A DNA stretch of 64,000 bases. Source: an uncultured Pseudomonadota bacterium (GTDB lineage: Bacteria > Pseudomonadota > Alphaproteobacteria > RF32 > CAG-239). Shown in pieces: positions 16,601 through 25,289 of the stretch. The stretch lies in assembly GCA_902788365.1 (NCBI GenBank), contig CADAJN010000002.1, positions 62,001 through 126,000 of the forward strand, written 5' to 3'. The translations under genes were made by a program, and so were the position numbers. The notes beneath the pieces were generated by a model. The model worked only from the letters and a program-made list of their open reading frames with translations. It searched no databases and was not told where the DNA came from. The first letter of the stretch is position 1; each line of letters begins with the position of its first letter.

Positions 16601-19074
16601 GAGTGATAAACAGCCAAGGTGATGTCATCGGCGAAAACGGACAAGTTATCGGACATGTGGATGAGGATGGTAATGTGGTGAACGCTGCCGGAGAAGTTAT
16701 CGGTCGTTCTACACGGCAAAAGGTTGGCTTAGCCTTTGATAAAGACGGCAACGTGATTGGTGTTATTGGCGATGACGGCCTGGTGCGTAGAAATGGCGAA
16801 ATTGTCGGCGCAATAGATGAAAACGGTAATATTGTGGGTGTGGAAAGCGAAGGCGAAATGCCGGTTATCGGCCAAAAAGGAAAGTCTGTTGAATTAGCCG
16901 TAAATGAGAATGGAAAAGTTATAGGATATGTGGACGAAGACGGCAATGTTATTGATGAAAACGGCAAAATTATCGGTAAAACAGATTCGGCCGGTAATAT
17001 TGTTGATGAAAACGGAAACGTTATCGGGCGTAAGGGCGAAACAGTAAATTTGGCGCTTGATAAAAACGGTCGTGTTATCGGCATTATGGATTCTAAAGGT
17101 GTGGTTAGAACCTTAAATGGAAAAATTATCGGTTTAACCGATGTGGTCGGTAATGTGCATACGTTTGGTATGAAAGTGATTGGCGGCATGATTGATAAAA
17201 ACTTGTTACCGATTGCGCCAAACGGCTCTGTTTTAGGCACAATTAATAATCGTGGAGAAGTTGTTAACGGGCAAAAAGTTATCGGTAAAATATTGCCAAA
17301 CGGCTTGGTAACCGATATTTCCGGCAATAAAGTGCTGGCAGTCGGTGTGCCGACAGGGTTTATTGTTAACTGGGGTTGCGATTTCAGCTTAAAATTAGAT
17401 AAAGACGGCGTCATCCGTAAAGAAGGCGCGGAAACCGATTATCATATATATCCGGATGGCACGGTTTGGAGCGATGACGGTAAATATATGGGACAAACTC
17501 TGAAAATCGGCAGTGTTTATGACAATGAATGTCAATATATCGGTGAAGCATCGGCAGACGGCTATGTGCGCAACAGTCGCAATCAGGAAATCGGCTGCTT
17601 AAATCCGGATGGCACGGTGCTTGATTTAGAAGAACCGCGCATTAAAGGGCACTTGGTTGAAGAAAAAATTGTGATGTCTAGTGATTGGAAAGAGCTGGGC
17701 AAATTGGAAGCCAACGGCACTTTGCGCGATGAAAAAGGTCAAATTATCGGTTGCATGAATAACAATGGCGAAGTTTATGATAAATACTCGGCTTATTTGG
17801 GAGAAGTTACTGATGCCAAATATGCGTTTGACTTTGAAGGAAAATTGCTGGGTGTATTTGATAAAACAGGTAAAATAAAAGTGGCCGGAGCAGATGGCGC
17901 ACAAGTATTTATGCGGCATTATGTGGCTGATAAAAACAAAAATATCATTGGTTTTGCCATGCCGCAAGTCAGTGTTTTGGTGGATTCGGCCGGCAAAAAA
18001 GTGGGCCACTTATTTGCCGACGGCAATGTATATGATAATGTCGGTGCTCAGGTGGATAAATTAAACGGCGGTCTGCAAGGTTATTATAACGGTATCGGTG
18101 CTAAGTTTTTACAACCGCTTTATGTTGTAGACTTAGAAGGCAAATTGCTCGGCAAAGTTAATTATGATATGAATGTTGTGGATTATAAAGGGGCAGTGGT
18201 CGGTAAAGTTAATGCCGAAGGTCAGATGTTTGATAAAAATAACCGCTTAATCGGCGGTGTGGTTAAACAAGGCGGTGTGCGCGGATATGACGGTGTTTAT
18301 CTCGGTTATGCGGTTAAAGACGGTCGTGTGATAGAGCTGGAAGACATAAATGCCGGCAGTCGCGAATATAAACGCGGCGAAATTACCGGTAATGTGGTGC
18401 CGGATGGTCATGTTATGGCCAATAAGCAGATTATCGGTGAGGTGTTGCCGCAATCTTTGATGGTAGATGTTCTGGGTAATTATATCGGATTTTCAAATGA
18501 CCATGGTGTGATTGTTAATAAAAACGGTTCATATTTGACCATGTTGTTGCCGGGAGGCAGCACCAACAATAGCATTGTGCCGTTGCAAACCGGTTTGGTT
18601 ATAGATTTTTCGGGTCAACTTATAGGGGTTGTTCTGCCAACCGGTCAATTTATGGATAACGGGCAAATAATCAGCGGTCGTGTGCTTTCAGACGGCAAGG
18701 TAATAAGTAATGAGGGTAAATTGCTCGGCGAGGTTATCAGCGGCGAAATTGTCATCGGCAATGATGACAATGTGAAAGGCCGTGTCGGATTTGACGGCAA
18801 AATATATTTGCGCGGTAATGTTGTCGGTCAAGCGATTACCGACGGATTGGCGGTAGATCTGCAAAATAATATCATTGGTCATGTTTATAATATTGGCCAT
18901 ACGGTCTTAGCAAATCATGGCGAATATGTCGGTCGTTTGTCGGCCGAAGGCAAGGTTTTGGATAATGCCAACAATGAAGTGGGCTACATTAAGAGCAACG
19001 GCTCGTTTATAGATACGGATAAACGTGTGTCGGGATACAGTTTGCCTGAAGTTGCCCGAAATCGGAGGAATTAA
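13630..19074 (+). CDS. Giant inner-membrane-anchored repeat protein, VirB10/DotG N-terminal half candidate
   Basis: 1,814 residues, ATG directly after the virB9 stop. A short cytoplasmic N-terminus precedes one membrane segment (about 18-41), the same topology as VirB10. An acidic linker leads to an Ig-like beta domain (about 80-197) of the ASPM/HYDIN-like type, with the NPINIGQVVLG opening. From about residue 222 to the end the protein is made of short Gly/Asp/Asn repeats of the form GNVIGxVDENGNVxDENG. Between residues 539 and 981 these fall into an exact 49-residue super-repeat; beyond about 1,190 they are more degenerate. No VirB10 C-terminal domain is present; that lies in the next gene, which carries the same repeats. 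I infer a divided VirB10/DotG. An independent repeat fibre is the alternative. Confidence 0.85.
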   Translation: MSKEPLTHSDRYVRKTNRIILIIGIIALFLFLFGLLLIDTGEEQEEQTYEVESSIEAETDLNIAGEANTESEIEFDKADEVEKPITLMPNPINIGQVVLGSEATNVLTIGTNGKSAIKIISVDLEDAPFEGFSFESNCNGKELRGKITCAVNMLWKPSIIGNVQNNFKIVWHETRLSDRDSKHDEVPVYGVAIEKEDCNFCDSSVNGVSGEAGVAGATLDPSKMRYAIGPDGKVIGVIDEDGIVRDANGNEIGRVREADGLIVDRDGNVIGVASTGKVVLDEAGNVVGYVDAQGMAHDLEGNVIGTMLADGSVVDETGKVIGKAVETGYIYDENGNIVGRVLPDGSVVDINNNVIGRVNENGEAVDFNGNIIGKVAKSGEVVFDENGKAIGIVMPNGDIVNENGDIVGHVDANGNAVTKQKIGKRGSTVRLAVDENGTVIGYIGDNGEVFDFDGKKIGQLQADGTITDSDGNIIGRASEEWSDLAVDENGNVIGIIDSEGIVSRNGKVIGYVDENGEIVGNLGTVKSVIGKMGQNVRIAVDDEGRQIGYIDENGNVIDENGQVIGHVDENGNIIGVDGKIIGHAMNGSVALDENGNVIGYIAEDGTVRNFQGKIIGYADEDGNIVDENGNVIGHRGNLAVDANGKIIGYIDSKGQVIDKKGHIIGTVDENGNVISTGGRVLGRQNKVAVDSKGNVIGTIDENGNVVDEKGNIVGIIDANGNVVSLGGKIIGTEKQMAIDKNGNVLGFIDSEGNVVDENGKVIGTLDANGNIVDSQGNVIGYAGDVALDKDGRVIGRIDANGNVIDKDGNIIGKVDENGNIVDAKGNIIGMRGRPVVDKNGNTIGYVDSKGIVHDKSGRIIGHLDEKGNVVDENGNIIGFTGDVVVDENGNIIGHTDAAGNVIDENGNIKGRMDENGNAVEVSGEILGKIDNVAVDDQGNIIGNIDRNGNVRDKDGNIIGHVDENGNVVSVGGEIIGSRGELALDENGNVIGVINSQGDVIGENGQVIGHVDEDGNVVNAAGEVIGRSTRQKVGLAFDKDGNVIGVIGDDGLVRRNGEIVGAIDENGNIVGVESEGEMPVIGQKGKSVELAVNENGKVIGYVDEDGNVIDENGKIIGKTDSAGNIVDENGNVIGRKGETVNLALDKNGRVIGIMDSKGVVRTLNGKIIGLTDVVGNVHTFGMKVIGGMIDKNLLPIAPNGSVLGTINNRGEVVNGQKVIGKILPNGLVTDISGNKVLAVGVPTGFIVNWGCDFSLKLDKDGVIRKEGAETDYHIYPDGTVWSDDGKYMGQTLKIGSVYDNECQYIGEASADGYVRNSRNQEIGCLNPDGTVLDLEEPRIKGHLVEEKIVMSSDWKELGKLEANGTLRDEKGQIIGCMNNNGEVYDKYSAYLGEVTDAKYAFDFEGKLLGVFDKTGKIKVAGADGAQVFMRHYVADKNKNIIGFAMPQVSVLVDSAGKKVGHLFADGNVYDNVGAQVDKLNGGLQGYYNGIGAKFLQPLYVVDLEGKLLGKVNYDMNVVDYKGAVVGKVNAEGQMFDKNNRLIGGVVKQGGVRGYDGVYLGYAVKDGRVIELEDINAGSREYKRGEITGNVVPDGHVMANKQIIGEVLPQSLMVDVLGNYIGFSNDHGVIVNKNGSYLTMLLPGGSTNNSIVPLQTGLVIDFSGQLIGVVLPTGQFMDNGQIISGRVLSDGKVISNEGKLLGEVISGEIVIGNDDNVKGRVGFDGKIYLRGNVVGQAITDGLAVDLQNNIIGHVYNIGHTVLANHGEYVGRLSAEGKVLDNANNEVGYIKSNGSFIDTDKRVSGYSLPEVARNRRN
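15244..16731 (+). repeat. Tandem 147-bp (49-residue) repeats inside the giant gene
   Basis: Ten consecutive units start at 15244, 15397, 15544, 15691, 15838, 15985, 16132, 16279, 16426 and 16573. The middle eight are exactly 147 bases; the first is 153 and the last 159. Each encodes three sub-units: (A/V)(V/L)DxxGNVIG, then xIDxxGNVxDxxGxIIG, then xVDENGNVxxxxGxIIG plus a variable five-residue tail. At DNA level the 15-base core GATGAAAACGGTAAT and near variants recur many times. Similar but irregular units flank the block on both sides. Confidence 0.95.
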
Positions 19075-19075
19075 G

Positions 19076-22000
19076 ATGAAACGGCTGCAAAATTATATTT
19101 ATCAAATTTTGGTCGCGCTGATGGGCTGTGGGTTCATTCAAACAGCGCAAGCCGCGGAAATCACTGCAATTGATTTTAACGGTCAACCGCTCGGACAAGT
19201 AATTTCAACCGGTATGGTTATCAGTCCGGACGGCGAAAGTATTGGTTACATCACGGCCGACAGCTTAATTACAAATGACGAAGATAAAATTATCGGCGGT
19301 GTTGTGCCGCAAGGCGTTGTGATTGGTATGGACAATCGTCTGCTTGGAAAAGTGCACACCGACGGCATAGTGCGCAGCATCGGCGGAAACACGCTAGGAC
19401 GCGCATTACCTAACGGATTGGTGGTCAGCCCAAATGAAGAAATCATCGGTGCAATTTTATATCCGGGATTGGTTTATTCGGCAGACGGCACAACCTTAGG
19501 TCGTGTAACGGGCGCCGGCACATATATTAACCTAGACGGTCAGGAAATCGGCTATGTTTCAGCCAATGGTTATGCTTATAAAAAATCCGGCGACAGTTAT
19601 GTTTTAGATGGTCGGTTAATGTCGGCCAAAATGGTTGTTTCAACCGAAGGACGTTTTATGGGCAGTATTGCTCCGTCGGGCAAGGTTGTGAACTTTGAAG
19701 GCAAGGAAATAGGTAATATTCATGCCAACGGTTATGTTTATAACAGCGAAGGAAAAATTATCGGCGGTGTGGTGAGCACGGCATATGCGTTTGATATGGC
19801 CGGAAAATATATGGGCATTATTTCTTATAACGGAACCATTAACAAAGGTGAACGTGTCATCGGATATTATCGGCCGGACGGTAATGTGGTTAACGACAAA
19901 GATGAAGTTATCGGTTTTGCAGTGCCTTTAACCGCCACGGCAAATGATAAAACCGGTCACTATTTGGGGCGCTTGGTTTTGGGCGGACAAATTGTGCGCG
20001 GCAACAAAGTCGTCGGTTATGTAGGGGCAAAAGGTTATGTTTATGATGCCAACAATAATCAGATTGGCGCTTTGGTCGGCACCGGACCGGTATTTGATAT
20101 TTTAGCAAATCTGCGCGGACAAGGTATGCCAAACGGTGCGGTGGTGTCTTTAGGCGGTAGTGTTATCGGTCAAATGAAAGAAAGATTTGCCTATGATACA
20201 AACGGTAAAATGTTAGGCGCCATAGCCGGCCGCATGTTTGCCGTTAATCAAAATAATAAAGTATTGGGTAACGTTAATTTTAATGCCACCCTGAAAGACG
20301 GAGCCGAAACACAAAAAGTTTCGCCGTTCGGTTATTTATTGAATGCCGAAAACAAAGTGATTGGTCGCAGCTATGAGTTATCGGCTTTATACGGCTTAGA
20401 CGGCAGTTTGTATTCTTATATTACGCCAAACGGCGATTTATATCGTGCCGACAGTGATATAAAATTAACTCAAAGCGGCATATTGGTCGGTCGCGAAGGT
20501 TATGTCGGCGATATGATTTCTTCGGTTTATGCGCTGAGCTGGACGGGGCAGAAATTGGGTAAACCGCAACAAAATAATTTGATTGCCGATAACGGAGAAC
20601 AGATAGCTTATAAAATTATTCCGGCAAATTATGTGGCGGCAAATATCGCGGCAGAGCCAAATGAAATAAACATCATGCCGCTTCGCGGTTTCAGCGCCGA
20701 TAAACGCATTGCGCTCAGCACCGGCGGAGACCTAATCGGATATGCCGCCGCACAAGGCGAAGTTTTGGATTTGAACAATAATGCTCTCGGTCATGTAAAA
20801 TATCGTGATTATATTGAAGACAACAATAAAAATATCATTGGTCGCATGATTCCGTTTGCAGCGGTTTATAATGACAAATGCGCGGTTATCGGTGGGGTTA
20901 ACGGTCACGGCGATATTATAAATAATCGTGATGTTTTAATCGGGCGTTTGTTGCCAAACGGACAGGCTGTTTCTGATGTCGGCAGCTATATCGGCTATGC
21001 CCATTTTAATCAAGGTCTGATAGATTTTGACGGTCGTTTTTCCGGCACCATCAGTTCGGGGCAAGGTCTGGACGGCAATGGCAATTTGTTGGGGTGTGTT
21101 AATAAGCGCGGTCAAATTACCGATGAAAACAATAAGGTTCTGTATGGTGTGATTGAGCCCAATCCGGTTATTGATTTTGAAGGAAACATTATTGGCTATA
21201 TTATCGCCAACGGTCAGGTGATAAACGGCAAAAATGAAATCATCGGCTATGTTCAACCGAATGGCAATGTGATGTCATCGGCACAACGCATTTTGGGTAA
21301 TGCAATGAAATACGCCGTTGCCTATGACCAGACCAATCACTTTTTAGGATTGGTGCAAGATTCAGGCGAAGTTTATAATCCGTCCGGTGAAGTTATAGGT
21401 AAAGTAGCTTTTGACGGCAGTGTGCAAAATAACGATGAAGTCATCGGTTATGCCTTATATGATTTTTATGTTTATGATGAAAACTATGCTATATACGGTT
21501 ATTTAACCAAAGACGGCACTGTTCTCAGCCCGGTGGGAAGCAAATTAGGCAAAATTGACCATGGTTTTATGGTTGACCGAGCCGGTCATGTGGTGGCACG
21601 CGGCAATCGTGATTATGTTGTGCGCGATGTGAATAACACCGCCGTCGGCGAACTGCACTTAGACGGCAGTGTTACGGATTTTGATGGTAAAAATGTGGGC
21701 TATTTGAACGAAACCGGTGCAGTTTTAACCGACAGCGGTAAAGAAATTGCCCATGCCACGCCGTTACAATATTATATTGCCGGTGCTGAGCCAACCGAAA
21801 CAGGAAAAACGGCAGATTGGGCCGACACCACAAAAACCAAAAAAACAAAAGAGGCAAAAATTTCTGCTGAACAACCGGTGGCAGATGTTTCACAAATACG
21901 GCAACAGGGTTTGAATCGTAAAGTGGTGGGTATTGCACTGACACCGGACGGCGATATCATCGGTAATATTTATGACGATGACAGCGTGGAAAACGAAAAC

Positions 22001-23266
22001 GGTCAACAAGTCGGATATCGCACGGCTGACGGCATTATTGTTGATATGGAACACAATCCGATAGGGATTGAAGAAATTAAGCGGGTTTCGGCTGAAAATA
22101 TGTTTGTGCCGGCAAATGCCTTTGGCAGCGGTAACCAATACGGTATCGGTTCAAAGCCGTCAAATTTGGGACCGGGCGGCGGTCAAGGACAGAATGAGCG
22201 CTATGATCCGGTAAAAGAACAAGCATTGGCGCAATTGCAAAATCAATATCGCTCCGCCTCAATGATGTCAGAGATACACAGCAATATATCACCGTCTAAT
22301 TTTACCGGCTATGAGGAAGATGGCTGGCCAAACGAGGGTAAAAACATTTCTACCTGGCGCGTGGATATGAGCCAGATGATTTTGCAAGATAAACCGATTC
22401 CTGCAGTTTTAGCGCGTTCGGTATATGCCTCAGAAGGGTTTAGTGATAATATTCCGGTTACCGCAATTGTTGAGCGCAATGTTTATGCTGAAGAGGGACG
22501 TAATATTATAATTCCGGCCGGTTCGCGTGTAATCGGTCAAATGAGCGGCGGCGATTCCGGCGGTAATTCCGGAGGCGCGGTTAAAATCGGTATTCAGTGG
22601 AATCGTTTGATTCGTCCGGATGGTTCACAGTTCAAATTGGGTAATGCTCAAACCGCCGATGCGCAAGGTCGTTCCGGAGCCATCGGTTATTTGGACCAAC
22701 AGTTGTTAAAGCGTTATTCAATGCCGTTATTAACCACGGCCTTTGAAAGCGGATTGGCCTACATTACCGCATCGGGCAAAGGCGAATCAACCGCCGAAAA
22801 CGGCAGCTCAACAGAGTCGGCTCGCAGTCAAGCCGCCAAGGATGCACGACGGAGCTTCATTGAAAAAATGGATGAAATTTTTGAAGAAATTATTCAAATG
22901 AAAGCCAATATTCGTGCAGTAACGTATATTCCGGCCGGCACACGTATCATTATTTTCCCGAACGAAGATTTGTGGCTTAACAGCGAGACACGCAGTCAAG
23001 AAGCAAACCTCGGTGACAAGGCTACGCCGGTTAAAAAACCATTGGCAGATGAACCATCCGATAATGGCGGACAAGTGGTTTATGAGGGTAATGTTCAAGA
23101 AAACGTTCAACCTGTTTCAAGCAGCAGTCGTTCATCTTCGTCGTTGGTTGGTGGTGCTGGCGGCAACGTTGCACCGCGTCCGCAAGTAAAAGTTCCGCCG
23201 GCAACCACGGCACAACAAAATACCACGTCCGGCTCCGGCTCAGATGATGTTCCGGATTTACTATAG
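19076..23266 (+). CDS. virB10: Giant exported repeat protein with C-terminal VirB10/DotG domain
   Basis: 1,396 residues. I chose ATG 19076, six bases after GGAGGA and followed by a clear signal peptide (ending AQAAE), over an in-frame ATG at 19025 that lies inside the previous gene. Residues about 25-885 and 965-1005 consist of divergent 17-18-residue repeats of the same family as the preceding protein (for example GKIIGGVVSTAYAFDMAGKY). The VirB10/TrbI/DotG domain spans about 1090-1305: NISTWRVDMSQMILQDKPIP, then IIIPAGSRVIGQM, then WNRLIRPDGSQFKLG, then the YIPAGTRIIIF strand. A Ser-rich, Pro-rich tail follows. VirB10 normally starts with a membrane anchor; this one has a signal peptide instead, and the anchor is in the preceding gene. 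It should form the outer-membrane channel of the T4SS core. Confidence 0.9.
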   Translation: MKRLQNYIYQILVALMGCGFIQTAQAAEITAIDFNGQPLGQVISTGMVISPDGESIGYITADSLITNDEDKIIGGVVPQGVVIGMDNRLLGKVHTDGIVRSIGGNTLGRALPNGLVVSPNEEIIGAILYPGLVYSADGTTLGRVTGAGTYINLDGQEIGYVSANGYAYKKSGDSYVLDGRLMSAKMVVSTEGRFMGSIAPSGKVVNFEGKEIGNIHANGYVYNSEGKIIGGVVSTAYAFDMAGKYMGIISYNGTINKGERVIGYYRPDGNVVNDKDEVIGFAVPLTATANDKTGHYLGRLVLGGQIVRGNKVVGYVGAKGYVYDANNNQIGALVGTGPVFDILANLRGQGMPNGAVVSLGGSVIGQMKERFAYDTNGKMLGAIAGRMFAVNQNNKVLGNVNFNATLKDGAETQKVSPFGYLLNAENKVIGRSYELSALYGLDGSLYSYITPNGDLYRADSDIKLTQSGILVGREGYVGDMISSVYALSWTGQKLGKPQQNNLIADNGEQIAYKIIPANYVAANIAAEPNEINIMPLRGFSADKRIALSTGGDLIGYAAAQGEVLDLNNNALGHVKYRDYIEDNNKNIIGRMIPFAAVYNDKCAVIGGVNGHGDIINNRDVLIGRLLPNGQAVSDVGSYIGYAHFNQGLIDFDGRFSGTISSGQGLDGNGNLLGCVNKRGQITDENNKVLYGVIEPNPVIDFEGNIIGYIIANGQVINGKNEIIGYVQPNGNVMSSAQRILGNAMKYAVAYDQTNHFLGLVQDSGEVYNPSGEVIGKVAFDGSVQNNDEVIGYALYDFYVYDENYAIYGYLTKDGTVLSPVGSKLGKIDHGFMVDRAGHVVARGNRDYVVRDVNNTAVGELHLDGSVTDFDGKNVGYLNETGAVLTDSGKEIAHATPLQYYIAGAEPTETGKTADWADTTKTKKTKEAKISAEQPVADVSQIRQQGLNRKVVGIALTPDGDIIGNIYDDDSVENENGQQVGYRTADGIIVDMEHNPIGIEEIKRVSAENMFVPANAFGSGNQYGIGSKPSNLGPGGGQGQNERYDPVKEQALAQLQNQYRSASMMSEIHSNISPSNFTGYEEDGWPNEGKNISTWRVDMSQMILQDKPIPAVLARSVYASEGFSDNIPVTAIVERNVYAEEGRNIIIPAGSRVIGQMSGGDSGGNSGGAVKIGIQWNRLIRPDGSQFKLGNAQTADAQGRSGAIGYLDQQLLKRYSMPLLTTAFESGLAYITASGKGESTAENGSSTESARSQAAKDARRSFIEKMDEIFEEIIQMKANIRAVTYIPAGTRIIIFPNEDLWLNSETRSQEANLGDKATPVKKPLADEPSDNGGQVVYEGNVQENVQPVSSSSRSSSSLVGGAGGNVAPRPQVKVPPATTAQQNTTSGSGSDDVPDLL

Positions 23267-23276
23267 GAGAGCACAG

Positions 23277-24251
23277 ATGAGTGATTTTTCGGTTTTAGAA
23301 TCAGTTTTACGGCCATTATCTTATTGGTATAATCAGGATAATTTGGAAGAAGTCGCCATTAACCGTTCAGGGCAAATTTGGCTCAGAATGCGTGGCAAAC
23401 GAGCCTATCCGTGGGTAATGTATAAAGATGAAAAATTATCAAAACAGTATTTAACGGATTTATTGTATATCATAGCAAACACCTATGAGCTCAGTTTTGA
23501 TCCGTTACAGGGCTCCCCGTTTGTGTATGCCACAATTCCGGGAGACCACCGTTTTTCCGCAATCTGCGGGCGCAATGTAATGTATGATGAAGACGATTTA
23601 ACCGGCGGCGTTGCGCTTGCCATTCGTCTGCATTCAGATGATGTTGCATTTGGGCTTGAAGATTACGGAATGAAACAAGGGCAAGCCTTAAAAAAGCTTA
23701 ATCCGCTTAAAGATATTAAGGTTCCGGATGATGCGTATGAAAGATTGCTCTTGTATATAAAGCGAGGTGAACATATTTTGGTATCCGGTGCAACCTCAAC
23801 CGGTAAAACCACATTTTTAAATAATTTACTGAAAATTTTGGATATTCATAAACGCATTATTACAGTAGAGGATACTCGGGAGTTAATTGTGCCGCATCCA
23901 AATCGTGTTCACCTCGTGATGTCTCGTACCGATCAGACCAACAAAATTGATTATTCCGGCATTATTGACTTAGTCGTGCGTTTTACGCCGGATGCTATTA
24001 TCGGTGGCGAAATTTCAACCAGTAATGCCAGCGGCATTTGGCAGCTGATGGGTTCCGGTCACGATAATTGCTTTGCTACCATTCACGCCGAGAGTGCACA
24101 GGAAGCCTATTTGCAATTCATAAAACGTATTATGGCATCTACCAACGGCGCCGTAAACGTAGAACAAACACTTGATGAAATGCAACGCAAACTTCATGTG
24201 GTGCAAATTCAACGTATGGGCAATCAACGCGCTATTACCGAAGTGACATAG
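23277..24251 (+). CDS. virB11: VirB11-family T4SS ATPase
   Basis: 324 residues. Start placed at ATG 23277, after AGGAGAGCACAG; an upstream in-frame ATG at 23244 lies inside virB10. VirB11 is a hexameric cytoplasmic ATPase that powers pilus assembly and substrate transfer. Visible motifs: Walker A GATSTGKTT (171-179), the Asp-box region ITVEDTREL (195-203), Walker B region AIIGGEI (240-246), the GH of the His box (261-262) and ATIHAES (267-273). The usual Walker B GEIR is GEIS here, a small departure. It is the last gene of the operon; no convincing terminator follows. Close in length to typical VirB11 (about 340). Confidence 0.95.
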   Translation: MSDFSVLESVLRPLSYWYNQDNLEEVAINRSGQIWLRMRGKRAYPWVMYKDEKLSKQYLTDLLYIIANTYELSFDPLQGSPFVYATIPGDHRFSAICGRNVMYDEDDLTGGVALAIRLHSDDVAFGLEDYGMKQGQALKKLNPLKDIKVPDDAYERLLLYIKRGEHILVSGATSTGKTTFLNNLLKILDIHKRIITVEDTRELIVPHPNRVHLVMSRTDQTNKIDYSGIIDLVVRFTPDAIIGGEISTSNASGIWQLMGSGHDNCFATIHAESAQEAYLQFIKRIMASTNGAVNVEQTLDEMQRKLHVVQIQRMGNQRAITEVT

Positions 24252-24496
24252 AAAACATATTTTTCAAAAATAAATGCTGTTATAAAAAGACACTTTAAGG
24301 TTGACATATTTTTTATATGCCACTAATCAGTTGTAAATGACAGATTATGGAAAATGATGGCGTTTTTTAGATCATATATTTCGTGCTATTATCGTTTGGG
24401 CTGGCGACATTATGTTATGATTCGCGGTTGGAGCTTTTTTTACATATATAAACAGCAAACAGATTCTATCATTTATATCAATCAAAGCAGATTATA
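24252..24496. other. Intergenic region after the T4SS operon
   Basis: About 245 AT-rich bases between converging genes. A TTGACA at 24301-24306 followed after 17 bases by TAATCA could be a promoter for a small RNA, but no open frame or strong terminator follows on the + strand. GGTTGGAGCTTTTTTT near 24426 might be a weak + strand stop signal. Nothing here can be firmly annotated. Confidence 0.25.
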
Positions 24497-24526
24497 AAAA
24501 AAACGCCCTACAGAAGTAAGGCGTTT
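24497..24526 (-). terminator. Rho-independent terminator of the glgA-to-DUF1189 operon
   Basis: On the - strand, AAACGCC, a 12-base loop and GGCGTTT form a hairpin (arms 24501-24507 and 24520-24526), followed by a run of T. It lies 22 bases beyond the stop of the DUF1189-like gene. Confidence 0.75.
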
Positions 24527-24547
24527 CTAAGTTCACAAATTATCGGT

Positions 24548-25243
24548 TTAAGCATTTGCTTTAAGGGCAAAATTAACGGCAAAGTTAATGCCGAGCATAA
24601 TCAGCAAAGTTAAAAGAATGCCTAAATTGATGCTGGTAAATAAAATTATCAGTGATATACCGACATAACTGAGTGTGTTAATTCGCAGTGTATGAGCAAA
24701 ACCAACTTTAAATACAATCGCCATCAACCAGTGCATAACCACCGTGTATAACAAAGCCCCCAACATTCCGCCGATTAAAACACTGAAAAACATAAACGGA
24801 AAGATATAGCGTCCGACATTTTTCTCCACATAATCCAAAGCGCTGTCCAGCCCCTCTTTATCAAAGGTGGCATTTGGCAAGTCTTTTAGACTGTGAATTT
24901 CAATTTTGCTGCCGGAAACCGTATACATATATTTACGGCTCAAATAGATACCTTGCCCTTGCAAAGAAGACGGCTCCAGTTCGTCAACTCGCGTGTTCAG
25001 CACCACATTGGCCGATTGCCAGCCTTCGCCATAGGTTTTGCTGATAATGGTATCTTGAGGCTCAACAATTTCACCGTTTTCTACTGTAATTGGCAGAAAA
25101 TATTCAATCTCCGCTGCTACCGTAGGACCATAACGCAATACGGCTTCTTTGCTGCTTTTAGAAACAAACACTGCCACAATCAGTGCATAAATCAACAGAG
25201 CAAAAAAGCCCACCCATTTCTTATTTAACAAAAAATCTTTCAT
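24548..25243 (-). CDS. DUF1189-like integral membrane protein
   Basis: 231 residues; ATG 25243 chosen because AGGAGATTTATTG precedes it. One membrane segment near residues 10-28, a soluble extracytoplasmic domain (about 30-145), then three or four membrane segments (about 148-230). This arrangement and the LLYTVVMHWLMA / FKVGFAHTLRINTLSY region resemble the DUF1189 family of bacterial membrane proteins, whose role is unknown. It is the last gene of the - strand operon behind hdaA, 47 bases downstream. Confidence 0.6.
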   Translation of the reverse strand: MKDFLLNKKWVGFFALLIYALIVAVFVSKSSKEAVLRYGPTVAAEIEYFLPITVENGEIVEPQDTIISKTYGEGWQSANVVLNTRVDELEPSSLQGQGIYLSRKYMYTVSGSKIEIHSLKDLPNATFDKEGLDSALDYVEKNVGRYIFPFMFFSVLIGGMLGALLYTVVMHWLMAIVFKVGFAHTLRINTLSYVGISLIILFTSINLGILLTLLIMLGINFAVNFALKANA

Positions 25244-25289
25244 CAATAAATCTCCTTTTTAAAATTTTTGTTATTTTATAATACAATAA

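Noticed and set aside
15244..16731. CRISPR array
   Set aside because: The periodic sequence is coding, in frame and without unique spacers between exact repeats.
14619..17414. Long reverse-strand open frames across the repeat region
   Set aside because: They arise from the low-complexity repeats read backwards; composition is non-protein-like and they lack ribosome sites.
19025..19075. Start of the VirB10-like gene at 19025
   Set aside because: This would put 17 residues before a normal signal peptide and overlap the previous gene; GGAGGA supports 19076.
24252..24500. A possible small RNA driven by TTGACA/TAATCA
   Set aside because: No terminator or conserved structure follows, and the -10 is poor. 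Too little to call a gene.
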